Shown: positions 28,531 to 35,629, counted from the stretch's first letter. The stretch: DNA of 64,000 nucleotides from Pirellulales bacterium (GCA_019694435.1 JAIBBZ010000011.1:62001-126000), one strand, 5' to 3'. Notes: generated by a model not told the origin, from the sequence alone. Numbers and translations are program-made.

Positions 28531-30384
28531 ATGATCATTCTCGCCGTACATGGGCTGGGGGGGTGGGAGCAGGAGTTCACCTGGCAGGATGCGTGGCGCA
28601 AAGACTTTACGAAGGCCGTGCAAGGCGCCGGAGGGTCTACGCCGCCACGTGTCGAGTTCGTCAGCTATGACGACATCTTTGCGAACAGCGATTTGGGGCT
28701 CGTCGAAACGGCGCGGGCGCTGGCTCTGCTGCTTGGTAGCGGTCTGGGGTTGGGCCGGCCTCGAGCGCTTCAGGACTCATTGCGGACCTACTGGCAATGG
28801 TACGCGGGTATGGTCGTGCAATGGGTGGGCGACGAGGACTTACGGCGTAAGACGCGCAAGCGATTGTTCGACGCCATCCAGTCGGTCCAGCCCGATGTGA
28901 TTGCGGGCCACAGCCTGGGGTCGCTCATCAGTTACGACACCTGCACGCATCCCGACACCAAGGCCTGCATCGATGGCCGCACGTTGATCACCTACGGATC
29001 GCAGGTCGGCAATCCGTTCGTCGTGGGCCAATTTCTGGCCGGGCGAATTCAGCCGTTGCAAGGCGACGCCTTCTGGTATCACCTTTACAACCGGTATGAC
29101 GACGTGTTTACCGCGCCGATCAACCTGACGGCGGCCAATTTTCTCCAGGTCGACACGCCGTTCGACATCGAAGGCTGGGCCGATCACGCGTCGGGGCCCT
29201 ATGTCACGCACCCGAATGCCGTCCGCTCGGTGTGGGCGACCATCGCCGGTGGCCCGAAAATGCGTCGAGCGGTATTGCCGGGCGGCACCCCGGCGGTGGC
29301 GGCGCGCTCAATGCGGCGCGAGCCGCGCCGCAAGGCTCTGCTGGTGGGCATCAACGAGTATCCGACGCCCGAGAATTGTCTCGAAGGCTGCGTCAACGAC
29401 GCCTTCCTGACGAGCAGCGTGCTGCAAGAGGTCGGGTTCAAACCCGAAGAGATCCGCTTGCTCTTGAACGAACGGGCGACAACGGCGGGCATTCTCGAAC
29501 GGTTTGGCTGGCTGCTCGAAGATGCGCAGCCCGGAGACCAATTGTTCTTTTTTTACAGCGGACACGGCGGCGTGCTGCCCAGCTACAACGCCGAGTCGGT
29601 CGTCGATTCATTGCACGAATGCCTGGTACCCCACGACTACGATGGAACCGAGGCCCATTGCATCACGGACGCGAAGCTGTTCCAGCTCTACAGCCAGATT
29701 CCATACGAAACGGTCTTCGTCATGGCGCTCGACTGTTGCCACTCGGGAGGCATGACGCGCGGCAACGGGCCTCGGGTTCGCGGTCTCGATCCGCCGGACG
29801 ATATTCGCCACCGCATGTTGCGCTGGGACCCCATTCGCCAACTGTGGGTCGCACGCAAGTTGCCGCAGATCAATCAGGATCTGGGTGGTACTGAAAAGCA
29901 GCGACGCGAGTTTGCGGGCGACTCGGGAGCAGTGCTGCGCTTGGGCACTGCGATGCCGCTGCGCACGTTGAAGCAGGCCGACTACGACCAGGTTCGCCAG
30001 GAACGTGACCACAAGGGGCCCTACATGCCCATGATCTTGCTGGCCTGCGCGGCCGACGAGTTTGCGCTGGAGTACGTGCATGGCTCGGTAAGCTATGGAT
30101 CGTTCACCTATGTGATGACGAAAACGCTGCGCGAGTCGTACCGCGTCCAAGGGAAGACGCTCACGTTCCGGGAGTTGGTCGACGCTACGAAAAAAGAACT
30201 GGTGGAAATCGGCGTTAATCAAACGCCAGATATCTCGGGCCCAACCGCCCTGCTGAAGGAAACCATACCCTTCCCTGTGGCGGATGCCGGACGCGGCAAG
30301 CGTGGGCGCGGAAGCGCGCCGCGAAGCAAGTCGAAGCCCGCAACCAAGCCGGTACGCGGAATCAGGCGAAAGCGACGCAAATAA
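28531..30384 (+). CDS. alpha/beta-hydrolase-like plus caspase (peptidase C14) fusion
   Basis: The protein has 617 residues; GGAG sits 8 nt before the ATG. The N-terminal part (1-240) looks like a serine-hydrolase fold: IILAVHGLGGW (2-12), then the nucleophile elbow AGHSLGS with Ser128. Residues about 268-510 are a caspase-like domain: KALLVGINEYPTPENCLEGCVNDA, FFYSGHGG with His345, and ALDCCHSGG with Cys403, the expected dyad. The tail (about 575-617) is strongly basic (GRGKRGRGS, GIRRKRRK) and could bind nucleic acid or membrane. Bacterial caspases often act in regulated death or defence. The fusion with a hydrolase is notable; its role is inference. Confidence 0.85.
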   Translation: MIILAVHGLGGWEQEFTWQDAWRKDFTKAVQGAGGSTPPRVEFVSYDDIFANSDLGLVETARALALLLGSGLGLGRPRALQDSLRTYWQWYAGMVVQWVGDEDLRRKTRKRLFDAIQSVQPDVIAGHSLGSLISYDTCTHPDTKACIDGRTLITYGSQVGNPFVVGQFLAGRIQPLQGDAFWYHLYNRYDDVFTAPINLTAANFLQVDTPFDIEGWADHASGPYVTHPNAVRSVWATIAGGPKMRRAVLPGGTPAVAARSMRREPRRKALLVGINEYPTPENCLEGCVNDAFLTSSVLQEVGFKPEEIRLLLNERATTAGILERFGWLLEDAQPGDQLFFFYSGHGGVLPSYNAESVVDSLHECLVPHDYDGTEAHCITDAKLFQLYSQIPYETVFVMALDCCHSGGMTRGNGPRVRGLDPPDDIRHRMLRWDPIRQLWVARKLPQINQDLGGTEKQRREFAGDSGAVLRLGTAMPLRTLKQADYDQVRQERDHKGPYMPMILLACAADEFALEYVHGSVSYGSFTYVMTKTLRESYRVQGKTLTFRELVDATKKELVEIGVNQTPDISGPTALLKETIPFPVADAGRGKRGRGSAPRSKSKPATKPVRGIRRKRRK

Positions 30385-30546
30385 GCCCCTGTTCGGCCCT
30401 GGACCGATTCGATCGGTCAGGCGATCAACCCGGTCCATTCGCCGATGCTGCATGGGCCGAGTTTCAGCAACGCCGTGGCCGACTTCGAGGTCCGGAGAAT
30501 GCTTCACGATCGAACGGGCAAATGCCATCAAGAATTGGAGTGATCG

Positions 30547-31131
30547 ATGGACACCAAATCGCAGCGGATGGAATGGGCCGAGCTTGTTTGGAAATGCAGC
30601 ACGTCGATGGCGATCGTCGCGAGCGGTCTGTAGGCGGTCTATACGTTCAAATACACACGCGATCAGGACAGAAGCTCCCTCAAGCAGGAGCAAGCCAAGC
30701 TGTTGGCGACCAGAGAGTCCGAACTGAAGCAACGCCAAAAAGACTTCCAACTACAGTTCTTCAACAAGCAAATGGCGCTGTATTTCGATGCCTGTGAGTG
30801 CACCGGTCGTCTGGCGGCGTCTGCCGACAAGCAGTCGCCGCAAGATCTCGAACACGAAATTGAACAGTTCTACGTGCTCTACTGGGGAAGTCGTTGTGCG
30901 GTTGAGGATGTGCACGTAGAGCAATCAATGGTGAAGTTCGAACCGGCGTTGCGCGCCTGGATCGCCGCTCCTAGCGCCGCAGATCTCGTGCGAGATCTGA
31001 AGCAGTCGTCTTATCAGCTTGCGCATCGTTGCCGCGACTCGTTGGACAAGACTTTCATGTTGGAGTTGGGTGCCCTGTCGGCAGAAAAGCCGGCAGATGC
31101 GGCAGGCGGACAGATCAAGCCGTCGTCGTAA
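30547..31131 (+). pseudogene. small membrane/coiled-coil protein gene interrupted by an in-frame TAG
   Basis: From the ATG at 30547 one frame reads MDTKSQRMEWAELVWKCSTS MAIVASGL, meets TAG at 30631-30633, then continues as AVYTFKYTRDQDRSSLKQEQ and onward to a stop at 31131. The residues around the TAG look like one membrane helix, so a Trp codon (TGG) mutated to TAG is a simple explanation. After it come a Lys/Gln-rich coiled coil and a helical domain (FFNKQMALYFDACECTGRLA). A shorter product could start at 30703. It follows the caspase fusion gene by 162 bp on the same strand. I do not recognise the family. Confidence 0.6.
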
Positions 31132-31252
31132 CGGCCCGAGACACTCGCGGTTCCCAGTCGGGCCGGCGCGCGAGCGTTCCCCAGCGTCATCGCAGGCAGT
31201 TTACCCACCGCGCATCGCGCCGCATGTGAGGATCGGTCGCGCGGCCGCAAAC

Positions 31253-31281
31253 GCCCGTCCTGCAGTGTTGCTGCAGGACGG
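31253..31281. terminator. hairpin terminator between convergent genes
   Basis: CCCGTCCTGCAG, a 5-nt loop, then CTGCAGGACGGG form a perfect 12-bp stem. It lies between the plus-strand broken gene (ending 31131) and the minus-strand DUF1080 gene (ending 31299), about 18 nt past the latter stop. There is only a short T run on the minus side, so it may be weak, but the position fits a terminator serving either strand. Confidence 0.65.
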
Positions 31282-31298
31282 GGCCTTGGGCATGTCGA

Positions 31299-31946
31299 CT
31301 ACTTGTCTGTGTCCGGCAGCACCAGCACCTCGGCCTTGCGGATGCAGACGCGGCTGCCCGGATCGTGCTGTTGGAACGCGAAATGGCCCTCTTTGAACTT
31401 CTGCTCGAAGTCGAGGTACTCGTACAGTTCGCGTCCGTCGACCTTGATCTTCATCCGCGTCACCTTGCGCCCGCGCCACACGTCGTCGCGCACCTCGAGT
31501 TCGTAGAGGAACCAGGTATCGGGCTCGACCAACCGGTCGTACACGTGACACATGCCATAGAGCGAGCCGGTACGGATCGGATCGGAATGCGTGCTGTCGA
31601 TCTGCGCCTCATGACCATCGGTAAATCCCGGGCGGCGCTTGGCGCGGAAGTACAGGCCCGAGTTGCCCTTGTCGTTGATCTTGATTTCGGCGCGGTAGCG
31701 GAAGTTCTTGTAGGGCCCCGCGGTCGCGACGAGCATCGACGCGGCACCCGAGCCGCACAGCGCGCCGTCCTTGACTTCCCAAATGCTCTTGTCGCCACCC
31801 ACTTTTTCCCAGCCGTCGAGCGACTTGCCGTCGAACAAGGCGACCCAGTTTTCGTCCGCCGATCGAGCGTCTGGCGCGCCAATCAGAACCAGGCAGGCCG
31901 CAGCCACCAGAGCAGATCCCCACCGAGCTTGTGCCGAACTCACCAT
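31299..31946 (-). CDS. exported DUF1080 (3-keto-disaccharide hydrolase-like) protein
   Basis: The protein has 215 residues. ATG at 31946 is preferred because GGAGG lies 5 nt upstream; a GTG at 31958 is less likely. After a signal peptide (ALVAAACLVLIGAPDARSA) comes the beta-sandwich typical of DUF1080: NWVALFDGKSLDGWEKVGGD, WEVKDGALCGSG, FRYRAEIKINDKGNSGLYFR and YLDFEQKFKEGHFAFQQHDPGS. These proteins are abundant in planctomycetes and act on or bind glycans outside the cytoplasm. Confidence 0.88.
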   Translation of the reverse strand: MVSSAQARWGSALVAAACLVLIGAPDARSADENWVALFDGKSLDGWEKVGGDKSIWEVKDGALCGSGAASMLVATAGPYKNFRYRAEIKINDKGNSGLYFRAKRRPGFTDGHEAQIDSTHSDPIRTGSLYGMCHVYDRLVEPDTWFLYELEVRDDVWRGRKVTRMKIKVDGRELYEYLDFEQKFKEGHFAFQQHDPGSRVCIRKAEVLVLPDTDK

Positions 31947-32714
31947 GGATGCCTCCACGAGATGCTTACTGGATAGAAAATGTGGAACCTACCCGCACGG
32001 CGATCGCTCCCTGCGCGCCGGCAGAATCGGCCTGTTCACGGTCGTGGATCGGCGGTGCCATCCCATGTGGCACGGCCGCACTGCCCGGCACGCCGTCAAC
32101 GAGCGGTCTAGCATCCGTCGTTGGAGGGCTCGTGGCAAGTGCCGGCCTCCAGGCCTGGGTCGAAAAAGCGACTGCCAAGGTCAATACACCCTTCCGGTGG
32201 ACGAGAATCCCGCCGGGAAGTCGAGGCGCCGCTCGACGCGATTGCCGCGCGGGCTGGTGCCGTCGGTGGGGGCACTCATGGCCTTCAGCATTCTCGGTCG
32301 ATACGCCACATAGCGAACCGCCAGCAACGGGGCCGATTGCCCGCGCAAGGCAAGAAAGAGAAAGAAATGGGCGAACCCGTCGCAGGCGGCCTGCGTCTAA
32401 GAGGGACGGAATGCGGCGACCCGTATTCCAGGCGCTGAAACTCTGGTTCTATTGCTCAAGTAATACTCTCCATGATCTCCTTGCGACCGAGTTCGATCCA
32501 AGCACGCACAGGTACGGGTTATTCCGGCCAGCGAGCGGCGTTTTTCGCGCAAGAGAATGGCGCGCTCGCGGGGAATACCCCCTCGCGACCACTGCGCTTG
32601 TGACACTCGGCCGCTACGACGCGATCCCCTCCAAGGCCTGGTGTCCGAGCGACATCAGGCCTTTTTCGTTGGTCGACGCGATCGGGGAACTCCGAGCAGA
32701 CAGCACACAACGAC
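31947..32714. other. intergenic region before the tRNA array, no convincing gene
   Basis: In about 770 bp no frame shows a credible ribosome site or family match. A minus-strand frame ending at 31966 (about 72 codons, non-ATG start) has a mildly protein-like composition and could be a decayed gene. I would not annotate it. A plus-strand frame of 265 codons crossing the DUF1080 start is a GC-rich shadow. Confidence 0.45.
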
Positions 32715-32786
32715 GGGTCGGTAGCTGAGACGGTTTAGCGGCGGTCTGAAAAGCCGCAGACGAGGATTCGAGCGCCTCCCGACCCA
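32715..32786 (+). tRNA. tRNA-Phe(GAA)
   Basis: Acceptor arms GGGTCGG and CCGACCC pair fully with discriminator A. The anticodon loop is CTGAAAA in stem GCGGT/GCCGC. The T-arm is GAGGA TTCGAGC GCCTC, with one weak pair. No CCA is encoded. It is the first gene of the array. Confidence 0.82.
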
Positions 32787-32795
32787 CTTGCGCTG

Positions 32796-32817
32796 GAGCA
32801 CCGACCGAAGGTTGGTC
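32796..32817 (+). repeat. palindromic repeat Q, copy 1
   Basis: GAGCACCGACCGAAGGTTGG and the following TC form a hairpin (ACCGACC / GGTTGGT, loop GAA). The same core occurs inverted at 34272-34293 and direct at 36838-36861. It lies between tRNA-Phe and tRNA-Glu. Confidence 0.6.
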
Positions 32818-32841
32818 CGTTCGCGCTGACGGGAAACAAAA

Positions 32842-32915
32842 GGCTCGTTCGTCTATCGGCGCGAGGATACCGCCCTTTCAAGGCGGAGAGATGGGTTCGA
32901 CTCCCATACGAGCCA
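32842..32915 (+). tRNA. tRNA-Glu(TTC)
   Basis: Acceptor GGCTCGT/ACGAGCC pairs perfectly with discriminator A. The anticodon stem CCGCC/GGCGG holds loop CTTTCAA, and the T-arm is ATGGG TTCGACT CCCAT. No encoded CCA. Confidence 0.93.
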
Positions 32916-32996
32916 TTGGAACGTGATGAACGAGATGGAGTGGTGATGCATGCTGCAAACACATCGACTCAAACGCATACGCCCAACCCGCAACAC

Positions 32997-33068
32997 GGGG
33001 TCGTGGCGTAACGGCAGCGCTTCCGCCTTTTAAGCGGAAAGGTAAGGGTTCGACTCCCTTCGGCCCCA
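32997..33068 (+). tRNA. tRNA-Lys(TTT)
   Basis: Acceptor GGGGTCG/CGGCCCC (one G-T pair), D-stem GCG/CGC, anticodon stem TCCGC/GCGGA with loop CTTTTAA, T-arm AAGGG TTCGACT CCCTT. Discriminator A, no encoded CCA. Confidence 0.93.
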
Positions 33069-33091
33069 CTGCATTGGCATCGCCAGATAAG

Positions 33092-33130
33092 GCGACGCAT
33101 AGCTCCGTGGTAAGAGCGGGCAGCAACGGA
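33092..33130 (+). pseudogene. 5' half of a tRNA gene, joined to repeat S
   Basis: GCGACGC looks like an acceptor 5' strand and is followed by a normal D-arm (TAGCTCCGTGGTAAGAGC). The anticodon arm is then lost where the S repeat begins (33131). No matching 3' half follows directly. The acceptor strand would pair exactly with GCGTCGC in the 3' fragment at 37741-37747, which may be chance. Confidence 0.5.
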
Positions 33131-33170
33131 GGCCGCCGAACGAATCGCGAGGATAAAGGCTGAAGGCGGC
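33131..33170 (+). repeat. repeat S, copy 1
   Basis: This 40-bp unit has ends GCCGCC and GGCGGC that can pair, and the internal core GCGAGGAT.AAGG. A diverged second copy is at 34608-34643. Both copies directly follow a 5' tRNA half. Confidence 0.5.
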
Positions 33171-33177
33171 AGGCAGA

Positions 33178-33224
33178 CTATCGCCCTGCGCATGCGACAA
33201 GCTCGTGTGGCGTGCTCGGTTGCT
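33178..33224 (+). repeat. palindromic repeat R, copy 1
   Basis: CTATCGCCCTGCGC, an imperfect hairpin (GCATGCGACA...TGTGGCGTGC), then GCTCGGTTGCT. Downstream it abuts TTCGAGCCCC, which looks like the T-loop and 3' end of a tRNA (33228-33247) whose 5' T-stem strand is missing. Confidence 0.6.
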
Positions 33225-33281
33225 CGATTCGAGCCCCACCCGGTGCTCTGAGTTCTTTGACAATTCGCGTTAGCGTTCGAA

Positions 33282-33352
33282 GCGCCCATGATGTAGCGGC
33301 AGCCTACTGCCTTGCCATGGCGGATGTGCGGGTTCGACTCCCGCTGGGCGCT
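33282..33352 (+). tRNA. tRNA-Gly(GCC)
   Basis: Acceptor GCGCCCA/TGGGCGC pairs perfectly. The anticodon stem CTGCC/GGCGG holds loop TTGCCAT, and the T-arm is GCGGG TTCGACT CCCGC. Discriminator T, no encoded CCA. Confidence 0.9.
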
Positions 33353-33361
33353 TTTCGTTTC

Positions 33362-33437
33362 GGTGCGTGGCGTAGCTTGGAAGAATCGCGTGTTTCGAAA
33401 GCACGGGATCGGCCGTTCAAGTCCGTCCCCTGGACCT
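33362..33437 (+). pseudogene. degenerate tRNA-like sequence with CGA anticodon loop
   Basis: A perfect anticodon arm (CGTGT, loop TTCGAAA, GCACG) and a T-arm with TTCAAGT are present. The acceptor arms GGTGCGT and CTGGACC pair only partly, and the spacing to the T-arm is off. CGA would be Ser, yet there is no long variable arm. It reads as a decayed tRNA. Confidence 0.4.
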
Positions 33438-33452
33438 CTATATGGGTAATGC

Positions 33453-33890
33453 CTAGGTCCGCAATCGGACAGATTCAACGATCTGCCAGCCTTCTGCTTC
33501 GTCCGAGACGTCATCAAAGTAGACGGATAATTGAAGATGGCCTTCGTCTGCAAAAAAGAGTGCGTTGATGGATTCAACGGGTCCGTCAGCGTTCGCATCA
33601 TGAAGGCGGTAGCCGAAGCGAGTGACGCCATTTGCTGACTGTTCGCGTTCATCAAATCTCAGCACGGAGGCGCGAGACTTCGCCGAAGAGGCTCGGTCTG
33701 CTTGTGATTTGTTGTGGTTGTTATCCCAAGCCGCCAACCAAAGCGTTAGCCCTGGACGCCACAGCACCAGACTGCGCTCTTCGATTCGACGAGCAAATGG
33801 CTCGGGAAGATGGAGCATCCAAGTGTCAGTAAGCGGGTAGTCACCTTGAACGATTGGAAATCCCGGCGGTGGCCAAATTCGTTCCGGCAT
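33453..33890 (-). CDS. conserved-looking hypothetical protein inside the tRNA array
   Basis: The protein has 145 residues from the ATG at 33890; upstream in-frame codons belong to array DNA and are not used. The composition is protein-like, with no signal or membrane segment: PPPGFPIVQGDYPLTDTWML, RRIEERSLVLWRPGLTLWLA and a C-terminal block ending LQLSVYFDDVSDEAEGWQIV. I do not recognise a domain. It runs opposite to the tRNAs, and its stop lies in a small inverted repeat (GGACCT...AGGTCC, 33432-33460). Confidence 0.6.
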   Translation of the reverse strand: MPERIWPPPGFPIVQGDYPLTDTWMLHLPEPFARRIEERSLVLWRPGLTLWLAAWDNNHNKSQADRASSAKSRASVLRFDEREQSANGVTRFGYRLHDANADGPVESINALFFADEGHLQLSVYFDDVSDEAEGWQIVESVRLRT

Positions 33891-34044
33891 CGCTGCACTC
33901 AACTGCTTGGCAATACGGCCCTTCCCACAAAGTTTACTGTGCATCGCGAGCAGAAGGACGTCCGTTCGATTCCGCCCGCTCTGACTTGCCAGAGCATATC
34001 GAAGCCTGGCAACGCCCGCTTGGGGAGCCAGTGTTCGCTTGTAG

Positions 34045-34090
34045 CTACCGCCCATCGCTCGCAATACGCCCGTGTCGCGTGCTCGGTTGG
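34045..34090 (+). repeat. palindromic repeat R, copy 2
   Basis: CTACCGCCC, the hairpin region (CTCGCAATACG...CGTGTCGCG), then GTGCTCGGTTG. It runs directly into GGTTCAAATCC, a T-loop-like 3' tRNA fragment without a matching 5' half. Confidence 0.55.
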
Positions 34091-34120
34091 TGGTTCAAAT
34101 CCTGCCACTCTGATTCTTAT

Positions 34121-34195
34121 TGCGGTGGAGCCTGTGTTGGTACAGGCAGGCGCCTGTTAAGCGCCGCTTCGCAGGTTCGATTCCTGCCACCGCAG
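34121..34195 (+). tRNA. tRNA-Asn(GTT)
   Basis: Acceptor TGCGGTG/CACCGCA pairs fully. The anticodon stem GGCGC/GCGCC holds loop CTGTTAA, and the T-arm is GCAGG TTCGATT CCTGC. Discriminator G, no encoded CCA. An inverted R repeat starts within 3 nt of the 3' end. Confidence 0.93.
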
Positions 34196-34197
34196 CT

Positions 34198-34244
34198 AGC
34201 AACCGAGCACGGCACATGGGCATGTGCCGAGCGCAGGGCGGTAG
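34198..34244 (-). repeat. palindromic repeat R, copy 3 (inverted)
   Basis: AGCAACCGAGC, then the perfect stem GGCACATG-GG-CATGTGCC, then GCGCAGGGCGGTAG. The stem bases differ from other copies but still pair, so the palindrome is kept while the sequence varies. Confidence 0.65.
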
Positions 34245-34271
34245 TCCGAACCAAGACGGAAAGGCAAGCAC

Positions 34272-34293
34272 GACCAACCTTCGGTCGGTGCCC
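34272..34293 (-). repeat. palindromic repeat Q, copy 2 (inverted)
   Basis: GACCAACCTTCGGTCGGTGC and the following CC are the reverse complement of the Q core. The flanking stretch 34287-34344 holds scraps of a decayed tRNA: GGTGCCC can pair with GGGTACC, with a TTCGAAA loop between. Confidence 0.55.
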
Positions 34294-34383
34294 GGCGACG
34301 GCGCTGTTTCGAAAGCAATCGAGTCATCCGCTGCACGGGTACCAGGCCTTGAAGGTTTGCGTCCCTCGCCTTCCGCCTTTGAT

Positions 34384-34455
34384 GTGCTCTTGGCCGAGCA
34401 GCAAAGGCGCCAGCCTTCCAAGCTGGACAGGCGAGTTCGACTCTCGCGGGGCACT
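34384..34455 (+). tRNA. tRNA-Gly(TCC)
   Basis: Acceptor GTGCTCT/GGGGCAC (two G-T pairs). The anticodon stem CCAGC/GCTGG holds loop CTTCCAA, and the T-arm is GCGAG TTCGACT CTCGC. Discriminator T, no encoded CCA. Confidence 0.9.
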
Positions 34456-34467
34456 CTGAAGATCCAT

Positions 34468-34538
34468 TCGGGGATCGGCTAACGGTAGGCCACCTGGCTT
34501 TGAACCAGGCAGTGGAGGTTCAAGTCCTTCTCCCCGAG
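34468..34538 (+). tRNA. tRNA-Gln(TTG)
   Basis: Acceptor TCGGGGA/TCCCCGA pairs perfectly. The anticodon stem CCTGG/CCAGG holds loop CTTTGAA, and the T-arm contains TTCAAGT. Discriminator G, no encoded CCA. Confidence 0.93.
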
Positions 34539-34573
34539 CTGACACGGCGTTGGCAAGTGTTCGTGGGAACGAT

Positions 34574-34607
34574 TCCGGAGTAGTTGCTGTTGGTAGAGCA
34601 ACTGAGT
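34574..34607 (+). pseudogene. 5' half of a tRNA-Gln-like gene, joined to repeat S
   Basis: TCCGGAGTAGTTGCTGTTGG and the following TAGAGCAAC repeat the acceptor and D-arm of the intact tRNA-Gln(CTG) at 34671, with changes. The gene then breaks into repeat S at 34608, before the anticodon. This is a truncated duplicate. Confidence 0.55.
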
Positions 34608-34643
34608 CCGCCGAGCGATAGCGAGGATGAAGGACGAAGTCGG
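34608..34643 (+). repeat. repeat S, copy 2
   Basis: CCGCCGAGCGATAGCGAGGA followed by TGAAGG and ending in CGG is a diverged copy of the unit at 33131-33170. It again follows a 5' tRNA half. Confidence 0.5.
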
Positions 34644-34670
34644 TCGTGCGCAAGGATAGTTGAACGACTC

Positions 34671-34746
34671 TCCGGAGTTGTCGCTGCTGGTACGCGATCC
34701 CTGGCTCTGAACCAGGAGGCCGTTGGTTCGATTCCAACCTCCGGAG
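34671..34746 (+). tRNA. tRNA-Gln(CTG)
   Basis: Acceptor TCCGGAG/CTCCGGA pairs perfectly. The anticodon stem CCTGG/CCAGG holds loop CTCTGAA, and the T-arm is GTTGG TTCGATT CCAAC. Discriminator G. An inverted R repeat begins 3 nt after the 3' end. Confidence 0.93.
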
Positions 34747-34748
34747 CT

Positions 34749-34795
34749 AGCAACCGAGCACGCGACACGGGCGAGTCGCGAGCGCAGGGCGGTAG
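34749..34795 (-). repeat. palindromic repeat R, copy 4 (inverted)
   Basis: AGCAACCGAGC, then the stem GCGACACG-GG-CGAGTCGC (one mismatch), then GCGCAGGGCGGTAG. Its outer parts are almost identical to copy 3. Confidence 0.65.
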
Positions 34796-34808
34796 GAAGA
34801 CAGAGAAC

Positions 34809-34894
34809 GGAAGTCATCCGGCTGGATGAGGAGCCTGTCTTGAAAACAGGTGGCGGCCTCGCGCCGCTTGTGGGTTCGAGTCCCACGGCTTCCG
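34809..34894 (+). tRNA. tRNA-Ser(TGA)
   Basis: This is an 86-nt class II tRNA. Acceptor GGAAGTC/GGCTTCC, anticodon stem CCTGT/ACAGG with loop CTTGAAA, a long variable arm (GCGGCCTCGCGCCGC) and T-arm GTGGG TTCGAGT CCCAC. Discriminator G. Confidence 0.95.
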
Positions 34895-34918
34895 CATTGA
34901 GGTATGAGCAAACAACTC

Positions 34919-34989
34919 GGTCCCGTGGTCCAACGGCACGACTCCTGGCCTACACCCAGGCAACGGTGGTTCGATTCCATCCGGGATCA
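34919..34989 (+). tRNA. tRNA-Val(TAC) with C33
   Basis: Acceptor GGTCCCG/CGGGATC and anticodon stem CCTGG/CCAGG are sound. The 7-nt loop is CCTACAC, so position 33 is C instead of the nearly invariant U before anticodon TAC. The T-arm has TTCGATT. Discriminator A, no encoded CCA. Confidence 0.88.
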
Positions 34990-35003
34990 CAGCAATGCAA
35001 GTT

Positions 35004-35074
35004 GGTCTGTAGGTGTTTCGGCAGCACGCCTCCTCGGTAAGGAGGAAGACCGGGTTCAATTCCCGGACGGACCT
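35004..35074 (+). tRNA. tRNA-Thr(GGT) with C33
   Basis: Acceptor GGTCTGT/ACGGACC (one T-G pair), D-stem GTG/CAC and anticodon stem CCTCC/GGAGG with loop TCGGTAA. Position 33 is again C. The T-arm is CCGGG TTCAATT CCCGG. Discriminator T. Confidence 0.88.
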
Positions 35075-35118
35075 TCTACGGCGCACGGGAAGCAGGCGCG
35101 TCGCGCGCGGGGCGAAAG

Positions 35119-35535
35119 CTATGGAGGGAAACAGGCGAGCAAATCGCGCCACAACATCGGCGAGACATCAGTCCCATGGCGACTATGAAGATAAGCAAGG
35201 GACTCAGTTGGCGGCCGTCCCTCGGCACGTGCGAGAGCGAATGCGGCGATCGCTGGTGACCGGCTCAGGCCGGCGCCACAAGACAACAGCGTCGGAGTGT
35301 TGGAAGTCACGAGTTGGTGAACGGTCGCGACCGCGAGTCGTAGATTCTCGGGTGGATTGTCCGACCCATCGTAAAGCGGGAGGCGAACAACGATGATTTC
35401 GCGAGGGAAAGACACAAGCGATTCTTCCGCGGCAAGCTGAACCACGGCGCGAATCCCCGCGTCAATAACTTTGGCCACGTCGCGACAGTCACCAGCGTGG
35501 CCTAGCCAAAGCAGATATGGCTCGATTTGAATCAT
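35119..35535 (-). CDS. dual-specificity-phosphatase-like protein
   Basis: The protein has 138 residues from the ATG at 35535; codons further upstream are antisense to tRNA-Ala genes and are excluded. The P-loop is SCGAGLSRSPAIAAF, giving the CX5R motif with Cys86 and Arg92. The upstream loop LPLYDGSDNPPENL can supply the acid Asp. It begins with short beta strands typical of small cytoplasmic dual-specificity phosphatases (YLLWLGHAGDCRDVAKV). It may dephosphorylate proteins, nucleotides or RNA ends. It lies within the array, opposite to the tRNAs. Confidence 0.78.
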   Translation of the reverse strand: MIQIEPYLLWLGHAGDCRDVAKVIDAGIRAVVQLAAEESLVSFPREIIVVRLPLYDGSDNPPENLRLAVATVHQLVTSNTPTLLSCGAGLSRSPAIAAFALARAEGRPPTESLAYLHSRHGTDVSPMLWRDLLACFPP

Positions 35536-35558
35536 GCAGGAGCGATCATAAAACGAAT

Positions 35559-35629
35559 GGGCTGCTGGTCCAACGGGACGACACCTGGCTTGCAACCAGG
35601 AAATCGGGGTTCGACTCCCCGGCGGTCCA
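35559..35629 (+). tRNA. tRNA-Ala(TGC)
   Basis: Acceptor GGGCTGC/GCGGTCC (G-T pairs). The anticodon stem CCTGG/CCAGG holds loop CTTGCAA, and the T-arm is CGGGG TTCGACT CCCCG. Discriminator A, no encoded CCA. The usual bacterial G3-U70 identity pair is present. Confidence 0.94.

Noticed and set aside
31931-32728. A 265-codon plus-strand frame before the tRNA array
   Set aside because: It overlaps the DUF1080 start and tRNA-Phe, has no ribosome site and no protein-like composition.
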